A stretch of 34,623 nt of DNA from Bacteroidota bacterium (GCA_028873925.1 JAPPNA010000159.1:1-34623); one strand, 5' to 3'. Shown: positions 1 through 8,781, counted from the stretch's first letter. A program made the numbers and translations. Notes: generated by a model from the sequence alone, not told the origin.

Positions 1-121
1 TTTTTTTTTACCCCTTTAACGCGCGCCGGCAACAAAATTCGGTTAAACGCCCCCGCAAAGGGCCCCAACCCCCCCCCTTCCCCCCCGGCCCCCCCGCCCA
101 AACCCCCCCCCCCCCCCCCGC
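1..121. other. Low-complexity contig end, probable assembly artefact
   Basis: The stretch opens with a run of T, then alternates C-rich and A-rich homopolymers, and ends in a run of about 18 C just before the first gene. Nothing in it resembles coding sequence or a normal promoter, and its base composition is unlike the rest of the window. I read it as low-quality sequence at a contig end. The true upstream region of the first gene may therefore be missing. Confidence 0.7.
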
Positions 122-125
122 TCTC

Positions 126-536
126 ATGAGACTTTCCGTACTGTCCTCCGCTCTTGCGTTTCTGCTGGTTGTTTCCGGCTGCAAGACCTCTGAGAATGCC
201 ACATCTTCCCGCAGCCGCGGGACGATTGACCGTGCCGAAATCGAAAGCAGCGGGCTGACGTTTGCTCATGCCTACGACATGGTCCGTCAGCTACGCCCGG
301 CCTGGCTGGTTGAGCGCGGCATTTCCACCTTGGTCCCGAATCGGGCAAGTGATACGTTACTTGACTACATCGCGGTGTACGTAGACCGGAATCTGACGGG
401 GGATCCGGAGTCCCTTCGTCGTGTCTCCGCTATGGATGTGGACACCATAGAGTTTCTCAACACCGCTCGGGCCCAAAGATTGGGCTCCCGCAGTCATATT
501 CACGGTGCGATAGTAGTGACGACCCGCCGGCAGTAA
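126..536 (+). CDS. Small lipoprotein with TonB-plug-like C-terminus
   Basis: A 136-residue protein. It begins with a basic start, a hydrophobic stretch and a lipobox ending in V-S-G-C at about residue 19, so it should be a lipid-anchored exported protein. The C-terminal ~50 residues (YVDRNL... DTIEFLNTARAQRLGS ... IHGAIVVTTRR) follow the pattern of the plug domain of TonB-dependent receptors, in which a 'Y-V-D' strand leads to 'I-E-x-L-x-x-x-x-A-x-x-x-G' and a final 'G-x-I-x-V-T-T' strand. No beta-barrel follows, so it is a stand-alone plug-like domain, as seen in small proteins of Gemmatimonadota and relatives (from memory). Function unknown. The start lies directly after a probable assembly artefact, but the signal peptide looks complete. 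prfA starts 29 bases downstream. Confidence 0.7.
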   Translation: MRLSVLSSALAFLLVVSGCKTSENATSSRSRGTIDRAEIESSGLTFAHAYDMVRQLRPAWLVERGISTLVPNRASDTLLDYIAVYVDRNLTGDPESLRRVSAMDVDTIEFLNTARAQRLGSRSHIHGAIVVTTRRQ

Positions 537-565
537 GGCCGCGCCTTCACTGCCGAGCCCCCGGG

Positions 566-1654
566 ATGCAAATGATCGATCTGGAAAAACTGTTGCAGGT
601 CAAGCAGCGCCTTGACGAGGTGACCCAACAGCTCTCTGAGCCTTCGGTAGCCGCGGATCCGGAACAGATGGCCCGGCTGGGACCCGAGCATCGTGAGCTG
701 GCCGAGGCGGTGGAAGCCATTACCGCATACGAATCAGCCGCGCGGGAGGCGGATGAGCTGCGCCGACTCATCCGCGATGAGACCGACCCGGAGCTGATCA
801 CCATGGCTCGCGACGAACTTGCCCATATCGTAGAGGAGCTGCCGCAGCTGGAAGAGGCTGTCCGCCGAAAACTGGTCCCCAAGGACCCCGAGGACGCGCG
901 TGGGGCCATTGTTGAAATCCGCGCCGGCACCGGAGGCAGCGAGGCGGCCCTATTTGCAAAAGATCTTTATCGGCTCTATCTGCGCTTTGCGGATCGGAGG
1001 GGCTGGAAGCTGAATGTGGTCAATACGTCCGCCGGAGCTGCAGGCGGCTTCAAGGAAATTGTTTTTGAAGTGTCCGGCCGAGATGTATTTGGCCAGCTCA
1101 AGTACGAAAGCGGTGTTCATCGCGTACAGCGTGTTCCGGAAACGGAATCCAGCGGCCGCCTCCACACCTCAGCCGCCAGCGTCGCGGTACTGCCGGAAGT
1201 CAGCGAGGTGGAGGTGCATCTTGAGCCGAATGATCTCAAGATCGATGTGTACCGATCCAGCGGACCCGGTGGGCAGAGCGTAAATACCACTGACTCCGCG
1301 GTTCGCATCACGCATTTGCCCTCCGGGCTGGTGGTCACCTGTCAGGACGAAAAAAGCCAGCGCCAGAACAAGGTTAAGGCCCTGCGTGTAATGCGCGCCA
1401 GACTTTACGAGCAGATGATCCGGGATGCGCGCGCGGAGCGTGACCAGGTCCGCCGCGAGTCGGTAGGCTCCGGCGACCGCTCGGCAAAAATCAGAACCTA
1501 CAATTATCCGCAGGACCGCGTAACGGACCATCGGCTTGATAGTGCGCTACGGAATTACTCCCTGCGCAAGGTCATTGAAGGAGACCTGGACAGCCTGGTT
1601 ACGGCCCTTCGGACGGCGGATCATTCCGAGCGGATGGCGTACGCGACGCAGTGA
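566..1654 (+). CDS. prfA: Peptide chain release factor 1
   Basis: A class I release factor that recognises UAA and UAG in the ribosomal A site and triggers hydrolysis of peptidyl-tRNA in the cytoplasm. The 362 residues match the usual RF1 length of about 360. The N-terminal helical domain is followed by the PCRF core starting at about residue 119 (AGTGGSEAALFAKDLYR). The codon-recognition tripeptide appears as P-E-T at residues 191-193, the variant common outside the enterobacteria and diagnostic of RF1 rather than RF2. The catalytic GGQ is at 235-237 inside SSGPGGQSVNTTDSAVRITH. The methyltransferase PrmC, which normally modifies this glutamine and is often adjacent, is not in the window. 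An alternative in-frame ATG lies two codons later (572). Family assignment is very secure. Confidence 0.98.
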   Translation: MQMIDLEKLLQVKQRLDEVTQQLSEPSVAADPEQMARLGPEHRELAEAVEAITAYESAAREADELRRLIRDETDPELITMARDELAHIVEELPQLEEAVRRKLVPKDPEDARGAIVEIRAGTGGSEAALFAKDLYRLYLRFADRRGWKLNVVNTSAGAAGGFKEIVFEVSGRDVFGQLKYESGVHRVQRVPETESSGRLHTSAASVAVLPEVSEVEVHLEPNDLKIDVYRSSGPGGQSVNTTDSAVRITHLPSGLVVTCQDEKSQRQNKVKALRVMRARLYEQMIRDARAERDQVRRESVGSGDRSAKIRTYNYPQDRVTDHRLDSALRNYSLRKVIEGDLDSLVTALRTADHSERMAYATQ

Positions 1655-1690
1655 CGCGGCCGGGAACCTGCGCGGGACTGAGTCATAAAC

Positions 1691-1724
1691 AGGGGCTGAC
1701 CCGGCTCCTGCCTCAGGCAGGGGC
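1691..1724 (+). promoter_or_regulatory. Competing hairpins in the rpsF leader
   Basis: Two overlapping stem-loops precede rpsF. One pairs 1691-1698 with 1702-1709 (eight pairs including two G-T, loop ACC). The other pairs 1704-1712 with 1716-1724 (nine pairs including one G-T, loop TCA). They share 1704-1709, so only one can form at a time. The second is followed by an A/T-rich stretch but not a run of T. Leaders of rpsF operons in many bacteria carry an RNA element that binds the S6:S18 complex for autoregulation. This could be such an element or an attenuator/terminator after prfA. The structure is visible; the function is inferred. Confidence 0.4.
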
Positions 1725-1764
1725 ATGACAATTATTAAATATCCGTCATTCCAGAGGGAAGATT

Positions 1765-2148
1765 ATGGCACTGAATACGAAGATGTACGAGCTCACGTAC
1801 ATCCTAACTCCAATTCTGAACGATGACCAGAATGCGGAGGTACTGGACCGAGTCACCCGGATCATTGAGCGGCGGGCCGGGGGCACCATCATTGAGATTG
1901 ACAATTGGGGGCTGCGCAGAATGGCGTATCCGGTCGCCAAGAAACGCAACGGGTACTATGTCAACATGTACTTCAAGGGCCCCAGTCAGGTTGTTGATAT
2001 GGTGGAGCAGGAGCTCAGGATTAATGACAATGTGCTCCGATACCTGACGCTGGCGATGGACAAGGGCATGATTGAGCACTACCATCGCCGGACCCGGCAG
2101 AAGCAGGCCGCAATGGAAGCCGCGGCAAAACCAGCCAAGAAGGACTGA
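1765..2148 (+). CDS. rpsF: 30S ribosomal protein S6
   Basis: A 127-residue S6 protein, which pairs with S18 on the platform of the small subunit. The N-terminal YELTYILTPIL strand, the central NWGLRRMAYPVAKKRNGYY segment and the following Y-F-K-G strand are all characteristic. The tail is Ala/Lys-rich (about residues 113-127), as is usual for S6. The start is supported by a purine-rich AGAGGGA at 1753-1759, five bases before the ATG. rpsR starts three bases after the stop. This is the first gene of the rpsF-rpsR-rplI operon, in the compact Bacteroidota-like order without ssb or priB in between. Confidence 0.98.
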   Translation: MALNTKMYELTYILTPILNDDQNAEVLDRVTRIIERRAGGTIIEIDNWGLRRMAYPVAKKRNGYYVNMYFKGPSQVVDMVEQELRINDNVLRYLTLAMDKGMIEHYHRRTRQKQAAMEAAAKPAKKD

Positions 2149-2151
2149 TTC

Positions 2152-2343
2152 ATGGAAAAGTCAACAGGATACATTGATTATAAGGAGACCGACTTCCTTA
2201 AGCGATACATCAATGAGCAGGGCAAGATGCTGCCGCGGCGTGTAACGGATACGCCGGCGAAGAAGCAGCGGGCCATCGCGCGGGCCATCAAGCGGGCCCG
2301 ACACCTTGCGATGCTGCCGTATGTATCGGATTCCGTACGCTGA
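2152..2343 (+). CDS. rpsR: 30S ribosomal protein S18
   Basis: A 63-residue S18, which binds S6 and helps shape the platform of the 30S subunit. The conserved features are the Y-I-D-Y-K box, then F-L-x-R-Y-I, G-K-x-L-P-R-R, and the basic helix ending in [17 protein letters not shown]. It is slightly shorter than E. coli S18 (75 residues) because the N-terminal extension is short. It lies three bases after rpsF and 14 bases before rplI, so co-translation in one mRNA is expected. Confidence 0.97.
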   Translation: MEKSTGYIDYKETDFLKRYINEQGKMLPRRVTDTPAKKQRAIARAIKRARHLAMLPYVSDSVR

Positions 2344-2357
2344 TCCGCACCACACTG

Positions 2358-2816
2358 ATGAAAGTCATTTTACTGGAAAACGTCAACCATCTCGGCCTGG
2401 AAGGTGACATTGTCACGGTCAGGAGCGGTTACGGGCGCAACTGGCTGATCCCTCAGCGGCTGGCCGCGCTGGCCACGCCGGGTGCTATACGGGCGCAGGA
2501 GGACCAGGCCAGACAGCAGGCTCGTCGCCGCGCCCAGGAGCGCAACGATGCGGCGCTGCTCAAGACGGAGCTTGAGAAGATCATTGTGGAGGTGGAAGCT
2601 AAGGTAGGGGACCAGAACCGTATTTTCGGCACCGTAACCACGCAGCAGGTTGCGCTAGGGCTGGCGGTTCAGGGATTCAGTATTGACCGTCGCGATATAA
2701 CGGTGCCGGATGAAATCCGGGTGCTCGGAGAATATTCGGCCAATATCAAACTGCACAGCGACGTTCATGCCCACATCAAGGTACAGGTGGTTCCGGAGGG
2801 CCAGCTCGGCCAGTAG
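2358..2816 (+). CDS. rplI: 50S ribosomal protein L9
   Basis: A 152-residue L9 of normal two-domain form. The N-terminal rRNA-binding domain (MKVILLENV..LGLEGDIV.V..GYGRNWLIPQ) is joined by a long charged helix (about residues 45-78) to a C-terminal domain beginning near 'DQNRIFGTVTTQQV'. L9 sits at the base of the L1 stalk and affects frame maintenance. It closes the ribosomal cluster; dsbD begins 13 bases after the stop, so transcription may run on. Confidence 0.97.
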   Translation: MKVILLENVNHLGLEGDIVTVRSGYGRNWLIPQRLAALATPGAIRAQEDQARQQARRRAQERNDAALLKTELEKIIVEVEAKVGDQNRIFGTVTTQQVALGLAVQGFSIDRRDITVPDEIRVLGEYSANIKLHSDVHAHIKVQVVPEGQLGQ

Positions 2817-2829
2817 CCGCCGCGGGAGT

Positions 2830-4713
2830 ATGCGTTATTCCGCTGCAATTGCGGCCTGTTGTCTGATGGCCAATGCCCCGTACGGGCAGGCCCAGAATGT
2901 GTCTTGGAATGTGTCGGCGGAATCCTTTGCATCGCGGGCCCGCATGGTCTTTGCAGGTACATTGCCTGCTGAGATCCCCGGTGATGGGCCGTGGCGTATG
3001 TATGCGCTGGGATCTCCACCGCCGAGCCGGGCTGTGGAGGTCGAATTTGTCGAATTGCCTGCGGGCCTGGCACTGCCGGACTCGCTTCAACAGCTCGGAG
3101 CCCGTTCGGCGTACGACCGGTTTTTTGATACCACGGTCGTGTACTTTGAGCAGCGGGGACTGATATGGGCGGACTTTGATGCGCCGCCTGGCCTGGCGGG
3201 TGACAGCGTACGCGGGCGCATCGGCTATATGATCTGCAATGATCGTATCTGTCTGCCTCCTACTGAGGCGGCCTTTGCGGAGGTATTCCGTCCGGCCGCG
3301 GCGGCGTGGCCGGATCGCCCGGAGTTCACGGGGCCTCCGGCGACCCCGTTAAGGGGCGCTCAGCAGGCGGAGCCGGTGGCCACGCCGGGCGATCGGGGCG
3401 ATCTGTGGGCGTTTCTGCTGTTGGCCATCGGGGCGGGATTCGGCGCGTTTCTGATGCCCTGCATCTATCCGATGATCCCGATAACGGTATCCTATTTTGC
3501 CCACAATGTGCGCGCCTCTGCGATTCGCATGGCCCTGGTGTACGGGCTGGCCATTGTCGGGACGTTCACCGGATTGGGCACGCTGCTGTCGCTGTTGGTT
3601 AGCGGCGCGGGTGCACAGTCGGTGGCTGCGAATCCGTGGGTGAATCTGTTTATTGCGCTCGCCTTTACGGCATTTGCGTTCTCACTGCTTGGGTTCTTTG
3701 AGCTGCGGCTGCCTTCGGGACTGGTCAACTGGTTCGGGCGGCAGGGACAGGAGACCGGGACGTATGTCGGCGTTCTGTTCATGGGGCTTACGCTTACGCT
3801 GGTATCATTTTCCTGCACGGTGCCGTTTGTGGGGCTGCTGCTGCCTTCAATTGCGGCAGGGGAGTGGTTTTACGGGATTGTGGGGATGGCCACCTTCAGC
3901 ACCACCTTTGCGCTGCCGTTTGTGGCATTTGCCTGCTTCCCGAAGGCGCTGAACATGCTGCCTGGAAGCGGAGGATGGATGCGTGTGGCCGCGGTTGTGT
4001 TCGGATTCGTAGAGCTGGCGGCGGCCCTTAAGTTTCTTTCCAATGCGGATCTGGTCTGGGGGCTGGGGTTGATTTCACGTCCGCTGGCGATTGCCCTATG
4101 GATCGTCATTGCCGCCCTTGCGGGGTTTTACCTGATCGGGCATCTTCGGCTGGAAGCGGACCCTGCGGCTGCTCGTGTCAGTGCCGGGCGGCTGGTGCTG
4201 GCGGTGTGCTTTTTCGGAGCAGCGCTATATATGGTGCCGGGTCTGTTTGGCGGGCGGCTTGGGCGGCTGGATGCCTATCTGCCTCCGCGATCCGAAGAGG
4301 CGGTGGCCTGGGAAATGGGGGCCTCCGGCGTGCGGCACCACTGGTTTACCGATGATGTGGCAGCCGCTTATGCGGAAGCAATCGCGCTTGACAGGCCGGT
4401 AATGATTGACTTTACCGGCTACACATGCACCAACTGCCGGGAAATGGAGGTGAACGTCTTTGAGCGCGGTGAAGTCAGCCGCAGTCTGGCGAGCGATTTT
4501 GTACTGCTCAGACTGTACACCGATGGTCCGAAGGACCGGGAATTCCAGCGTTTCCAGCTCAATCTGGCGGGCACATTGGCCTTGCCGACGTACGCGATCA
4601 TGGATCCGTTTCGGCCGGATGTACCGCTGATTCAGCTCAGCGGCGTAGTGTCTTCAGAAAGGTTTGCTGAATTCCTGGATGAAGGCCGCGAACGCTTTCG
4701 CCGCCCGGCATAA
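2830..4713 (+). CDS. dsbD: Thiol:disulfide interchange protein DsbD
   Basis: An inner-membrane electron carrier moving reducing power from cytoplasmic thioredoxin to periplasmic proteins. The 627 residues show the three classic parts. There is a short signal peptide plus periplasmic N-terminal domain with the cysteine pair at about 136 and 141 (MICNDRICLPP). A multi-helix membrane domain from about 190 to 470 follows, with the two buried cysteines near 211 (FLMPCIYPMIPI) and 329 (SFSCTVPF). Last is a thioredoxin-like C-terminal domain with CTNC at 533-536. All six redox cysteines are present, so it should be active. I place the start at the ATG at 2830, which gives a signal peptide and clears rplI; an in-frame extension back to 2710 would overlap rplI and lacks a signal. 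It could also support cytochrome c maturation, in which case CcdA-like naming applies. Confidence 0.95.
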   Translation: MRYSAAIAACCLMANAPYGQAQNVSWNVSAESFASRARMVFAGTLPAEIPGDGPWRMYALGSPPPSRAVEVEFVELPAGLALPDSLQQLGARSAYDRFFDTTVVYFEQRGLIWADFDAPPGLAGDSVRGRIGYMICNDRICLPPTEAAFAEVFRPAAAAWPDRPEFTGPPATPLRGAQQAEPVATPGDRGDLWAFLLLAIGAGFGAFLMPCIYPMIPITVSYFAHNVRASAIRMALVYGLAIVGTFTGLGTLLSLLVSGAGAQSVAANPWVNLFIALAFTAFAFSLLGFFELRLPSGLVNWFGRQGQETGTYVGVLFMGLTLTLVSFSCTVPFVGLLLPSIAAGEWFYGIVGMATFSTTFALPFVAFACFPKALNMLPGSGGWMRVAAVVFGFVELAAALKFLSNADLVWGLGLISRPLAIALWIVIAALAGFYLIGHLRLEADPAAARVSAGRLVLAVCFFGAALYMVPGLFGGRLGRLDAYLPPRSEEAVAWEMGASGVRHHWFTDDVAAAYAEAIALDRPVMIDFTGYTCTNCREMEVNVFERGEVSRSLASDFVLLRLYTDGPKDREFQRFQLNLAGTLALPTYAIMDPFRPDVPLIQLSGVVSSERFAEFLDEGRERFRRPA

Positions 4714-4829
4714 TGTCCGGATCCGTTGGCCGATTCCTGATTCATGGATCATTCGGCCCACTGTTGGTGTGCGATGGATCCGGCCAGGCTGGAATGCCGT
4801 AGATTGCGCACGGGCAACTGTTGGGTGTT

Positions 4830-6263
4830 ATGGAATTCGTGTGGTATGACTACGAGACCTGGGGGCGTTTTGCCAGATTTCACCGCCCGTGTCAGGTCGC
4901 GGCGATCCGTACCGATGCGGAATTAAAGCGGATTGGACCGGAGCTTCTTAAGTACTGCAGGCCGCGTGAAGACTGCCTGATCAGTCCGGGTGCGGTGGGA
5001 GTCAACAGAAAGACCCCTCAAGAGGTAACGCGACAGGGGGTATCCGAAGCCGAGTTTGCGAAACGGATTCATCTTGAGCTCACCCGCCGCCCGAATACCT
5101 GCATCATTGGGTACAACGCCATGACGTTTGATCACGAAGTGACCCGGCAGCTGTTCTATCGGAATCTTCGTGATCCGTACGAATGGCACTGGGTCGATGG
5201 CAATGCGCGCATGGATCTGATATTCTTGGTTTGTGCGGTACGCCTCCTCAATCCTGGTGCACTCAGGGATTGGCCGGACAAGAATGACGGGTGTCCCAGC
5301 TTCAAGCTGGAAGATCTGGTGCGGTGCAACCTTGAGAAGCCGGACCAAATGGCCCATGAAGCGTTGGCGGACACCCGAAACATGCTGGACCTGGCCCGCC
5401 TCATCAAGCGCGGCTCGCCTACGCTGTTCGACCATGCCTTGCGCATGGTGCGCAAGCATAATGTTGAGGCGGAGTGTGAGGACCATTTCCTGTACGTCTC
5501 CCCCTTTATCCCGCAGAAAGGCCGGTATGCCACTATTCTGACCCGGATTGGGCGGTTCAACCGAAGGAGTTGGTTCTGGAGCTACGATCTGTCCGGCGAT
5601 CCGACACCGCTGCAGAAGCCGTTTGCGTCCTGGTCCAAAGAAGATCTCAAATATGCCCGGCGTTTAATCCGGCGCATCAAGACCAATGGCGCGCCATTTG
5701 TGAGGCGTTGTCCGCTGCCGGCCCGGACGCAGAAGGCCGAGTTCGTACTTGAACGCATGCAGCTGCCCGGTGCACAGGTGGAGGCTAATCTTGAGCAATT
5801 AAAGTCTGGAATGGAGCCCATCTATGAATTCTGCGCCGCTCGTGAAGAGGAGTGGCTAAAGCGGGATGAAAAACCTGTCGATGCCGATGACGCGTTGTAT
5901 TCCGGCGGCTTCTGGTCGGACAAACAGCGGGGTCAGATGGAGGAAGTAATCGCCGCGGGCGGGGAACGGGACCTGTGGTGCCACAAGTTTGATGATGTTA
6001 GGCTGGAGTCACTCGTGTTCAGATATCGGGCACGGAATTTCCCCAACTCGCTTACTTCGGCTGAACAGGACCGATGGCGTGCCTACTGTCGCAGCCGTCA
6101 GCTGATGGTGGATGGGAGATTCAATCCGGCCAAGTACTGGGACAAAGAACTGGCCGAACTCCGTGAGGATCCTGCCAATGCGGAGCTGATTGGATCACTT
6201 GAAGACTGGCGGGCGCACCTGAGAGATGAGCTTTCGTTGGACTGCATTGATTCCTCTGATTAG
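4830..6263 (+). CDS. sbcB: Exodeoxyribonuclease I
   Basis: A 3'-to-5' single-strand DNA exonuclease of the DEDDh superfamily, involved in recombination and mismatch repair. The 477 residues are almost the E. coli length (475), and similarity runs end to end. The ExoI motif YDYETWG gives acidic residues D7 and E9, FDHEVTR gives D101, and HEALADTR gives H176 and D181, so the metal-binding and catalytic set is complete. The C-terminal YRARNFPNSL...EQDRW segment matches the ExoI C-terminal domain. I chose the ATG at 4830; a TTG three codons upstream (4821) is possible. The stop is one base before the start of the next gene. ExoI is best known from Gammaproteobacteria, so its presence here is mildly unexpected. 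Confidence 0.95.
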   Translation: MEFVWYDYETWGRFARFHRPCQVAAIRTDAELKRIGPELLKYCRPREDCLISPGAVGVNRKTPQEVTRQGVSEAEFAKRIHLELTRRPNTCIIGYNAMTFDHEVTRQLFYRNLRDPYEWHWVDGNARMDLIFLVCAVRLLNPGALRDWPDKNDGCPSFKLEDLVRCNLEKPDQMAHEALADTRNMLDLARLIKRGSPTLFDHALRMVRKHNVEAECEDHFLYVSPFIPQKGRYATILTRIGRFNRRSWFWSYDLSGDPTPLQKPFASWSKEDLKYARRLIRRIKTNGAPFVRRCPLPARTQKAEFVLERMQLPGAQVEANLEQLKSGMEPIYEFCAAREEEWLKRDEKPVDADDALYSGGFWSDKQRGQMEEVIAAGGERDLWCHKFDDVRLESLVFRYRARNFPNSLTSAEQDRWRAYCRSRQLMVDGRFNPAKYWDKELAELREDPANAELIGSLEDWRAHLRDELSLDCIDSSD

Positions 6264-6264
6264 T

Positions 6265-8781
6265 ATGCGTTCCGCAATCTCCTTCTTGCTACTGGGTGTG
6301 ATCGCGGCCGCGTGGCTGGTTTGGCCGCAGCCGCAGGAGGGTGCCGCACCGGCAGGCTCGTACCCGAACGAGTATGAATGGGTAAAGCGCACCTGGCCGC
6401 ATTTTGCCATAGACCCTGCCGTAATCGGGCAGGCGGCCGGTGAGGCGCAGGCGATGCGGCGGGAGGCCCAGGGAAAGAATGCCTTCGGCCGGTGGGAGAA
6501 TGTCGGTCCGGCGAATATTTCCGGTCGAATCTCAGATGTGGCATACGATCCGCAGCATCCGGACACCATCTGGGCCGGATCCGCAACCGGCGGCGTACTC
6601 AAGTCCACCGATGGCGGCAGCACTTGGGCCTTTGTATTTGACGATATGCCGACCCTGTTGATAGGTGACATTGCGGTTGATCCCGTCAATCCCAATGTTG
6701 TTTATGTGGGGACCGGAGAGGGTAACGGCGGGCATAATAATTACCCCGGACTTGGGGTGTTCAAGACCATTGATGGGGGGGCGAACTGGCGTTCAATCGG
6801 ACTGGAGCTGACCTCCAGCATCGGTCGGATCGTGGTGGATTCCATGAATCCCGACCGGGTGTGGGTCGCGGCCATCGGATCATATTTTGATGACGGACCG
6901 CATCGGGGTGTCTACCGAAGTACGGATGCGGGTGAAAGCTGGGAAAAGGTGCTGTTCGTCAATGACTCAACCGGGGTCATTGATCTGGTTGCAAATCCCC
7001 TGAATGCGGACATTCTTTACGCGGCCGCCTGGCATCGCGTGCGTCGCGTAACGGGTGCCCAATTGGCCGGTCCGGGTAGTGCGATATACAAGTCCGAAAA
7101 TGGCGGGGATTCCTGGGTCAAGCTTGCGAACGGTTTGCCGACCGATGATCAAGTTGGGCGAATTGGCCTGGCTGTGTGTCCTTCCGATCCGAATATGTTG
7201 TACGCTCTCTTCAATCGGGATTTTTATCATTTGGGGCTGTACAGATCAAACGATGCCGGCGCGTCTTGGGACGCGTTGGATCCGTTCGGTTCTCTCGCCC
7301 ATGACACCGGCGAATTCGCCTGGTGGTTTGGAAACATTCGCGTGGATCCAAACGATTGCGACCATATTTTCGTGCTGGACATACAGTTTCTGCATTCCTG
7401 GGATGCCGGCACCCGGTGGTACATCGAACACGGCATGCATGTGGACCACCATGCCCTGGCGTTTCATCCCACGGACACGGGTACGATAATTGGGGGCAAC
7501 GATGGCGGTCTGGCGATAAATTTGTCCCAGCCCTACAATTTCAGGCGTATCGGTGGGGTGCCCAACATCCAGTTCTACGAAATCGGCTTGGATCCGTCTG
7601 ATCCTGACCTGTTCTACGGCGGCACCCAGGACAACGGTACGCTACGCAGTGGCGGACCGGACGGATGGTACAATATCCTGGGCGGGGATGGGTTTTACGT
7701 GATCGTTGTTCCGGGCGAAGAATATGTGGTCTATGCGGAATCCCAGTGGGGCCGCCTGGTCAAGTTCGTCAACTGGTCGAAGGTGGACGCTCTCCGTGGC
7801 ATAGATCTGACTACTGAGGGGACGAACTGGTCCACGCCAATCGCCATCGATCCTCAAAACAGCAGCGTGTTGTACTACGGAACTTCGCGTCTGTATCGCA
7901 CCACGAATGCCGCCGACAGTTGGGAGCCCATCACCGACCATCTGGTTCGGGGTGGTGCCAGGATGCTTGGGACCCTATCCACTATCGCCGTATCGCCGAC
8001 AGACTCCAATACTGTATGGGTGGGTACGGATGATGGATACGTCTGGGTGACCGATGATTACGGAGTCACCTGGGGCCGCGTGTCTGATGACCTTCCGGTA
8101 AGGTGGGTTTCTCGTGTTGTGGCGGACCCGTTTGACCCGGATGTGGCCTATGTGACCTTCAACGGTTTGCGTTGGAGAGATCCCATGTCCTATGTGTTCA
8201 TGACGCGTGATAGAGGTGCTTCATGGACAGATCTGACATCAAATCTCCCGGAGTCTCCGGTGAATGCATTTGCGGTGGATCCGGTAAATCCGCGTGTATT
8301 GTATTTAGGCAATGATGTCGGCGCGTTTGTCAGTCAGAACGGGGGAGCAGAGTGGGAGCCGCTGGGCGAGGGTATGCCGGTAGTTCCCGTCGCGGACCTG
8401 AAGGTATTTCTGGATGACACCCATCATCACATTGTAGCCGGCACGCATGGCCGCTCCATGTACAAACTGGATGTACCGTCCCACGTCAGGAGTCAGGGTG
8501 CGGCAGAGCTGCCGGTGCGGACGATTGAGCTGGATGCCGCCTACCCCAATCCGTTCGGATCATCAATTCGACTGGAGTATCAGATGTCGGAATCGGCTTT
8601 GGTCACGGTTGAGGTTGTTGATGTACTGGGTCGCCGCGTCGATGTCATCTCAAGCCGTACTCAATCCGCCGGTCAACACGGGGTGACCTGGGCACCTGCC
8701 CGGCTGTCTCCCGGCACCTACTTCATTCGGCTGCTGGTGGACGGGCAGCTTCACTCGGTTCGTGCCGTGACACGAATCTGA
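6265..8781 (+). CDS. Secreted VPS10/BNR-repeat propeller protein with T9SS sorting domain
   Basis: An 838-residue exported protein. It begins with a hydrophobic signal or anchor (about residues 1-20). It then carries many BNR/sortilin-type repeats of the form 'S-T-D-G-G-x-S-W' or 'S-x-D-x-G-x-S-W' (for example KSTDGGSTW, KTIDGGANW, RSTDAGESW, TRDRGASW), each preceded by 'D-P-x-x-P-x-x-x-Y', which is the pattern of VPS10/YCF48-like ten-bladed propellers. MHVDHHALAFHP and GGTQDNGT are typical of this exoprotein family. The last ~85 residues (AYPNPF...V.D.LGR.V...L.PGTYF.R) form a T9SS type A sorting domain, so it should cross the outer membrane and be surface-attached or released. Enzymatic role unknown; annotation as sialidase would be unsafe. 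The start is the ATG one base after the sbcB stop; an earlier in-frame ATG (6226) lies inside sbcB and would bury the signal sequence. Confidence 0.9.
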   Translation: MRSAISFLLLGVIAAAWLVWPQPQEGAAPAGSYPNEYEWVKRTWPHFAIDPAVIGQAAGEAQAMRREAQGKNAFGRWENVGPANISGRISDVAYDPQHPDTIWAGSATGGVLKSTDGGSTWAFVFDDMPTLLIGDIAVDPVNPNVVYVGTGEGNGGHNNYPGLGVFKTIDGGANWRSIGLELTSSIGRIVVDSMNPDRVWVAAIGSYFDDGPHRGVYRSTDAGESWEKVLFVNDSTGVIDLVANPLNADILYAAAWHRVRRVTGAQLAGPGSAIYKSENGGDSWVKLANGLPTDDQVGRIGLAVCPSDPNMLYALFNRDFYHLGLYRSNDAGASWDALDPFGSLAHDTGEFAWWFGNIRVDPNDCDHIFVLDIQFLHSWDAGTRWYIEHGMHVDHHALAFHPTDTGTIIGGNDGGLAINLSQPYNFRRIGGVPNIQFYEIGLDPSDPDLFYGGTQDNGTLRSGGPDGWYNILGGDGFYVIVVPGEEYVVYAESQWGRLVKFVNWSKVDALRGIDLTTEGTNWSTPIAIDPQNSSVLYYGTSRLYRTTNAADSWEPITDHLVRGGARMLGTLSTIAVSPTDSNTVWVGTDDGYVWVTDDYGVTWGRVSDDLPVRWVSRVVADPFDPDVAYVTFNGLRWRDPMSYVFMTRDRGASWTDLTSNLPESPVNAFAVDPVNPRVLYLGNDVGAFVSQNGGAEWEPLGEGMPVVPVADLKVFLDDTHHHIVAGTHGRSMYKLDVPSHVRSQGAAELPVRTIELDAAYPNPFGSSIRLEYQMSESALVTVEVVDVLGRRVDVISSRTQSAGQHGVTWAPARLSPGTYFIRLLVDGQLHSVRAVTRI

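Noticed and set aside
4714-4829. Inverted repeat CCGGATCC (4717) / GGATCCGG (4776) as a terminator after dsbD
   Set aside because: The loop would be about 51 bases and no T run follows, so a chance match is as likely.
6265-8781. Annotation as a sialidase because of BNR repeats
   Set aside because: The repeats are of the VPS10/YCF48-like structural kind; the FRIP motif and catalytic residues of sialidases are not evident.
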